This document shows positions 15,653 to 18,800 of a DNA stretch of 18,800 bases, piece by piece (within the stretch, counting starts at the first letter, position 1; each line of letters opens with the position of its first letter). The notes beneath the pieces are model-generated. The model did no database searches. It was given only the letters and a program-made list of their open reading frames with translations, and had not been told where the DNA came from. Made by a program: the position numbers and the translations under genes. The DNA is from Magnetospirillum sp. GTDB taxonomy: Bacteria > Pseudomonadota > Alphaproteobacteria > Rhodospirillales > Magnetospirillaceae. The stretch spans positions 1 through 18,800 of the forward strand of contig JAIWOG010000050.1 of assembly GCA_020217035.1 (NCBI GenBank). The letters are read 5' to 3'.

Positions 15653-17324
15653 GTCCGCCGATCCTTTTTGCCATGCGCAACAGATTGCCCGTTCCCGGCG
15701 GTGGTGCCAAGAACTCTACGTTGTCCATCACTTCGCGAATGAAATGGGTTCCCAATCCGCCCGGCCTGACGTCGTTCAAGTCGCGGGGGCACACCGAAGC
15801 CGGGTCGATGGTGGGCGCGAAGTCGATCAGGCGGATGTCCACGTGGTCGTGGTCGCCGCGCAGTTGCACGATCATCTCGCCCTCGCCGCCGCCATAGGCG
15901 TGGCGGATGACGTTCTGGCAGGCTTCGTCCACCGCCAGCACGATGTCGGGGATCACCGGGCCGCAAACGCCCAAGGCGGACAGGGCGTGGCCCAGGTCGT
16001 GGCGGATGGCCGACAGGCTGGCCGGGCGGGCCTGGTATTGGCGGTTCATGGCCGGCTGGTCGCGGACATCCTCGACCACCAGCATGGTCAGGTCGTCCTT
16101 CAGGGCCAAACCGGCCTCGGCCACCTGGGCCACCAGCGCCCGCAGACGGTCGGGGGCGGGGCGAACGCGGTGGGGGGCCAGCATGCGGGCAACGCCGTCA
16201 GACCCCAGCATGGCTTCGGTGCCGCCCGCCTCGGTCAAGCCATCGGTGAACAGGTACAGGGCGCCGCCATTCAATTCGATGGTCGATTCCGGGCAGCCCT
16301 GGGAGAACAGGTCGGGGACGATGCCCAAGGGCGGCATGCCTTCGTCGATGCGGGTCAGGCTGGCCCCACAGCACAGCAGCGGCGGCTCGTGCCCGGCATT
16401 GGCCAGCACCACATTGCCGGCGGCGGGGTCCAGGATGCCGGCGACCATGGTGACGAACATGCCGGCCGAACTGGTTTCCGCCAGTTCGGAATCGATGGCC
16501 GCCAGCACCGCGCCGGGACCATCCAGACGCTTGGCCAGGCAGCGGAACAAGCTGGCTGTCTTGGACATCAGCATCGCGGCGTTCATGCCCTTGCCCGACA
16601 CGTCGGCGATGGCGAAGGCGATCTTGCCGCCTGTCAGTTCCACTACGTCGAAGAAGTCGCCCGACACCCCACGCGCCGGCAGGTTGATGCCGTGAATGGG
16701 GAATTCCGGCGGACGCTGGGGGGGCAGCATGGCGCGTTGGATGTCGGCGGCCAGCGACAATTCGTGCTTCAGCGCCTTTTGTTCCGCCATGTCGGCGGCT
16801 TGGCGGGCGTTGATCAGGGCCAGGGCGGCGGACGCCGCCAGGGCTTGCAGCACCCGGCGGTCGTCGGCGTCGAACGAGCCGCCGCCCTTCTTGTTGAACA
16901 ATTCGATGGCGCCCAGTCGTTCGTCGCGCACCGCCATGGGGGCGCACAGGATCGAACGGGTAACGAAGCCGGTGTTGTTGTCGACCTGGTGGGCGAAGTC
17001 GGGGTCGTCGGTGGCGTCACGCACCAATTCGGTGGCGTTGCGGTTGACCGCCCGCCAGACGATGCCCTGGCCCTTGGGCAGGCGCAGGCCGGTGACGTCG
17101 GCGGGGCCGAAACACGCGCGGCACACCAATTCGCCGGTACCCGGCTCCATCAGGAAGATGGACGCCGCCTCGGCCTCCATGCGGCTGGAAATATGGGCCA
17201 GGCCCAGGCGCAGGGTTTCCTCGATGTCCAGCGAGCGGGCGAAATCCGCCGTCATCTCGGCGATCAGGTCCAGGTCGTCGGCAAGGGCGGCCGGCAGGTG
17301 TTGGGGACGTTCTTCCACGCGCAT
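15633..17324 (-). CDS. GAF - PP2C (SpoIIE) phosphatase - HATPase regulator
   Basis: A 563-residue soluble signalling protein with no signal peptide or membrane helix. An N-terminal GAF sensor domain (about 20-175, SRMEAEAASIFLM...GAIELFNKKGGG) is followed by a linker helix with the classic SLAADIQRAMLPP. The SpoIIE-type PP2C phosphatase domain (about 205-418) keeps GVSGDFFDV (Asp223), ADVSGKGMNAA, TDGLTEA (Asp361) and KDDLTML (Asp410/411), so it looks active. The C-terminal GHKL/HATPase domain (about 430-555) has an N-box VDEACQNVIRHAY (Glu467, Asn471), DFAPTID, and GGLGTHFI, as in RsbW/SpoIIAB kinases. Together these suit both phosphorylation and dephosphorylation of a STAS protein, the product of the next gene. 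The ribosome site before the ATG at 17324 is weak. Confidence 0.95.
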   Translation of the reverse strand: MRVEERPQHLPAALADDLDLIAEMTADFARSLDIEETLRLGLAHISSRMEAEAASIFLMEPGTGELVCRACFGPADVTGLRLPKGQGIVWRAVNRNATELVRDATDDPDFAHQVDNNTGFVTRSILCAPMAVRDERLGAIELFNKKGGGSFDADDRRVLQALAASAALALINARQAADMAEQKALKHELSLAADIQRAMLPPQRPPEFPIHGINLPARGVSGDFFDVVELTGGKIAFAIADVSGKGMNAAMLMSKTASLFRCLAKRLDGPGAVLAAIDSELAETSSAGMFVTMVAGILDPAAGNVVLANAGHEPPLLCCGASLTRIDEGMPPLGIVPDLFSQGCPESTIELNGGALYLFTDGLTEAGGTEAMLGSDGVARMLAPHRVRPAPDRLRALVAQVAEAGLALKDDLTMLVVEDVRDQPAMNRQYQARPASLSAIRHDLGHALSALGVCGPVIPDIVLAVDEACQNVIRHAYGGGEGEMIVQLRGDHDHVDIRLIDFAPTIDPASVCPRDLNDVRPGGLGTHFIREVMDNVEFLAPPPGTGNLLRMAKRIGGHENRKP

Positions 17325-17356
17325 CGGGCGATGATGCCTTGGTTTGCCCTGGTGGT

Positions 17357-17383
17357 AAAATCCCTTTTGATGGAAAGGGTTTT
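17357..17383 (-). promoter_or_regulatory. A/T-flanked hairpin upstream of the GAF-PP2C gene
   Basis: CCCTTT (17362-17367) pairs with AAAGGG (17374-17379) across a 6-base loop. Flanking AAAA (17357-17360) and TTTT (17380-17383) extend the stem to 10 pairs with one bulged base (17361). On either strand it looks like a small terminator or an operator-like palindrome. It lies 33 bases upstream of the phosphatase start codon, so it could be a leader element of the operon. Function is unknown. Confidence 0.4.
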
Positions 17384-17451
17384 GCCGTGAAAAAAGCGTG
17401 AAGTTTCAGGATGTTGTTCGGTGAATTTTTTGTTGCTACGCACTGTGCACG

Positions 17452-17479
17452 TTGACTTGATGGGGCTGCTTGCGAGAAT
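17452..17479 (+). promoter_or_regulatory. Candidate sigma-70-type promoter for the EAL gene
   Basis: TTGACT (17452-17457, 5 of 6 to consensus) and GAGAAT (17474-17479, 4 of 6) are 16 bases apart. A start near 17486 would leave a leader of about 30 bases ahead of the EAL gene. A small GCAC-T-GTGC palindrome (17440-17448) sits just upstream of the -35. Moderate support only. Confidence 0.4.
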
Positions 17480-17517
17480 CCTCAGACCGTGGCGGGGATT
17501 AAGCGCAGGATAAAAAC

Positions 17518-18800
17518 ATGTTCACGTTGGCGAATGCCCTGGGCGAAATGGACGCGCCGCCGCAGCACAAGCGGCAGGCGATGCCTGCGCATCGGCCGTT
17601 TCCCATTCCTGGGCGGCCTTCGGTACAACCCTCGGACGATCACTGGAACGAGATCATGTCCACTTTGGACGTGGCCTTCCAGCCCATCGTCAACATCCAT
17701 ACCGGGGCCTGCTACGGTTACGAAGCTTTGCTGCGCAACACCGCCGAAGCCGGGTTCAACTCGATCAGCGACTTCTTCGACACCTGCCACGCCCTGGGCG
17801 TGCTGGTCGACATCGAGATGGCGCTGCGTGAGAAGGCGGTGATCAAGTTCCAGGAAATGGAACACTGGCGCCAATCCAAGCTGTTCCTGAACCTGGACAA
17901 CCGTGGTCTGGAACTGCACGGCGACCTGCCGGCGCGGACGCGCACCATGCTGGAACGCTATGGCATCGAGGAAAGCCAGGTGGTGTTCGAGATTTCCGAA
18001 CAGCATCCCATTGGCCAACCCAACCACGCGGCGGCCATCTTCAACCACTACAAGCGCAACAACTTCCGCCTGGCGGTGGACGATTTCGGCACCGGATTCT
18101 CGGGGTTGCAGTTGCTGTATTTCGCCGCCCCCGACTTCCTGAAGATCGACCGCTTCTTCGTGTCCGACATCGCCAGCGATTCCAAGAAGAAGCTGTTCTT
18201 GTCCCAGATCGTCAACATCGCCCATCTGCTGGGGGTGGTGGTGCTGGCCGAAGGGGTCGAGACCGAACGCGAATACTTCGTCTGCAAGGATATCGGCTGC
18301 GACCTGATCCAGGGCTATCTGGTGCAGCGGCCGGACCGCGACATGAGCACCATGCTGGCCCATTACGAGCACATCGAACGCTTGTCGCGACGTGAACGCC
18401 GGGTGGCGGTGTCGGACCAGAAACTGATCGCCGACCAGATCGCCCAGGTCGAGCCCATCCCGCTGAATTCTTCCATGGAAGACGTGTTCGAACGCTTTCG
18501 CGCCGACAAGTCGGTGACCTTCTTCCCGGTGGTGGACGCCGCCGGCGAGCCGGTGGGCATCGTGCGCGAGACCGAGTTGAAGGACTACACCTATTCGCTT
18601 TACGGCAAGGCGCTGATCTCCAACAAGACCTTGGGGCGACGGCTGAAGGATTTCGTCACCCGCTGCCCCATGGCCGACATCAACACCCGGGCCGAGCACA
18701 TCCTGCAAGCCTATTCGGCGGTGGAAAAGTCGGAAGGCATCATCATCGTCGACGACATGAAGTATGTGGGCTTCCTGTCGGCCCATTCGCTGCTGCGCGT
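17518..18800 (+). CDS. EAL-domain cyclic-di-GMP phosphodiesterase with CBS-like region (3' partial)
   Basis: The frame opens at the ATG at 17518 (AGGA 7 bases upstream) and has no stop to the right edge, giving at least 427 residues. A Pro-rich N-terminus of about 40 residues precedes an EAL domain (about 45-285). Catalytic signature residues look complete: YEALLR (Glu69), LNLDN (Asn125), FEISE (Glu158), VDDFGTGFSG (Asp188/Asp189), FLKIDRFF (Lys209), LAEGVETE (Glu245/Glu248) and QGYLVQRP (Gln265). It is therefore probably an active c-di-GMP phosphodiesterase. A linker (286-305) leads to a CBS-pair-like region (about 306-427), recognised by MEDVFERFRADKSVTFFPVV, GEPVGIVRE and IIIVDDMKYVGFLS. 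EAL-CBS proteins often continue into a GGDEF domain, which would lie outside the window. It is divergent from the phosphatase-Mla operon, 193 bp apart. Confidence 0.93.
   Translation, partial: MFTLANALGEMDAPPQHKRQAMPAHRPFPIPGRPSVQPSDDHWNEIMSTLDVAFQPIVNIHTGACYGYEALLRNTAEAGFNSISDFFDTCHALGVLVDIEMALREKAVIKFQEMEHWRQSKLFLNLDNRGLELHGDLPARTRTMLERYGIEESQVVFEISEQHPIGQPNHAAAIFNHYKRNNFRLAVDDFGTGFSGLQLLYFAAPDFLKIDRFFVSDIASDSKKKLFLSQIVNIAHLLGVVVLAEGVETEREYFVCKDIGCDLIQGYLVQRPDRDMSTMLAHYEHIERLSRRERRVAVSDQKLIADQIAQVEPIPLNSSMEDVFERFRADKSVTFFPVVDAAGEPVGIVRETELKDYTYSLYGKALISNKTLGRRLKDFVTRCPMADINTRAEHILQAYSAVEKSEGIIIVDDMKYVGFLSAHSLLR

Noticed and set aside
15483..17390. 635-codon open frame on the + strand opposite the GAF-PP2C gene
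   Set aside because: It is antisense to a protein with complete phosphatase and HATPase motifs; no domain of its own is visible.
17482..18786. 434-codon open frame on the - strand at the right end
   Set aside because: The opposite strand encodes an EAL protein with intact catalytic motifs, still open at the edge. The - frame is its shadow.

Overview
The window is high-GC, densely coded bacterial DNA. Gene content and order (trpB-trpA-accD-folC, an MlaE/F/D transporter with a PqiC-type lipoprotein, RF3, a SpoIIE-type phosphatase, an EAL-CBS signalling protein) point to an alphaproteobacterium, most likely a Rhodospirillales/Magnetospirillum-like organism. That placement is inferred from protein style and gene order; no rRNA or other marker is present. 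I see no tRNA or rRNA gene, CRISPR array, insertion sequence or prophage.

Layout. (1) 1-3794, + strand: the C-terminal ~1263 residues of a giant, repeat-built, secreted adhesin-like protein, open at the left edge and closed by a perfect intrinsic terminator. (2) 3841-4035, - strand: a small orphan ribbon-helix-helix protein, divergent from (3) prfC (4091-5677, +), peptide chain release factor 3. A bidirectional terminator separates prfC from (4) a convergent small periplasmic c-type cytochrome (5778-6149, -). (5) 6336-10823, + strand: a compact operon trpB-trpA-accD-folC followed by a 65-residue YqaE/Pmp3-type membrane peptide. Its stop codon overlaps the stop of the convergent gene on the other strand, and both 3' ends share one hairpin. 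(6) 17324 down to 10820, - strand: a seven-gene operon. In order of transcription it encodes a GAF-PP2C(SpoIIE)-HATPase regulator, a STAS protein, the MlaE permease, MlaF ATPase, MlaD substrate-binding protein, an ABC auxiliary lipoprotein, and a TrmA/RlmD-type rRNA m5U methyltransferase. Four junctions overlap (one by 20 nt, three by ATGA) and the others have gaps of 7 and 11 nt. (7) 17518-18800, + strand: an EAL phosphodiesterase with a following CBS-like region, divergent from (6) and cut by the right edge.

How the genes fit together. The trp/acc/fol block is housekeeping: the last steps of tryptophan synthesis, the carboxyltransferase beta subunit for malonyl-CoA, and folate polyglutamylation. 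The most interesting block is (6). A partner-switching signalling pair (phosphatase plus switch kinase in one protein, and a STAS protein with an intact phosphorylatable Asp-Ser-Ser-Gly motif) is overlapped or closely packed with an outer-membrane lipid transport ABC system. In E. coli the Mla ABC complex contains a STAS subunit (MlaB). The STAS protein here could therefore be an MlaB subunit, an RsbV-type signal carrier, or both, which would make lipid trafficking phospho-regulated. That is the best candidate for an undescribed system in the window. It is an inference from gene order and motifs.

Non-coding stretches are all shorter than 300 bases. The largest are 6150-6335 (186 bp, between cytochrome and trpB, with two inverted repeats and no convincing promoter) and 17325-17517 (193 bp, between the divergent regulator operon and the EAL gene, with one candidate sigma-70-type promoter and one hairpin).
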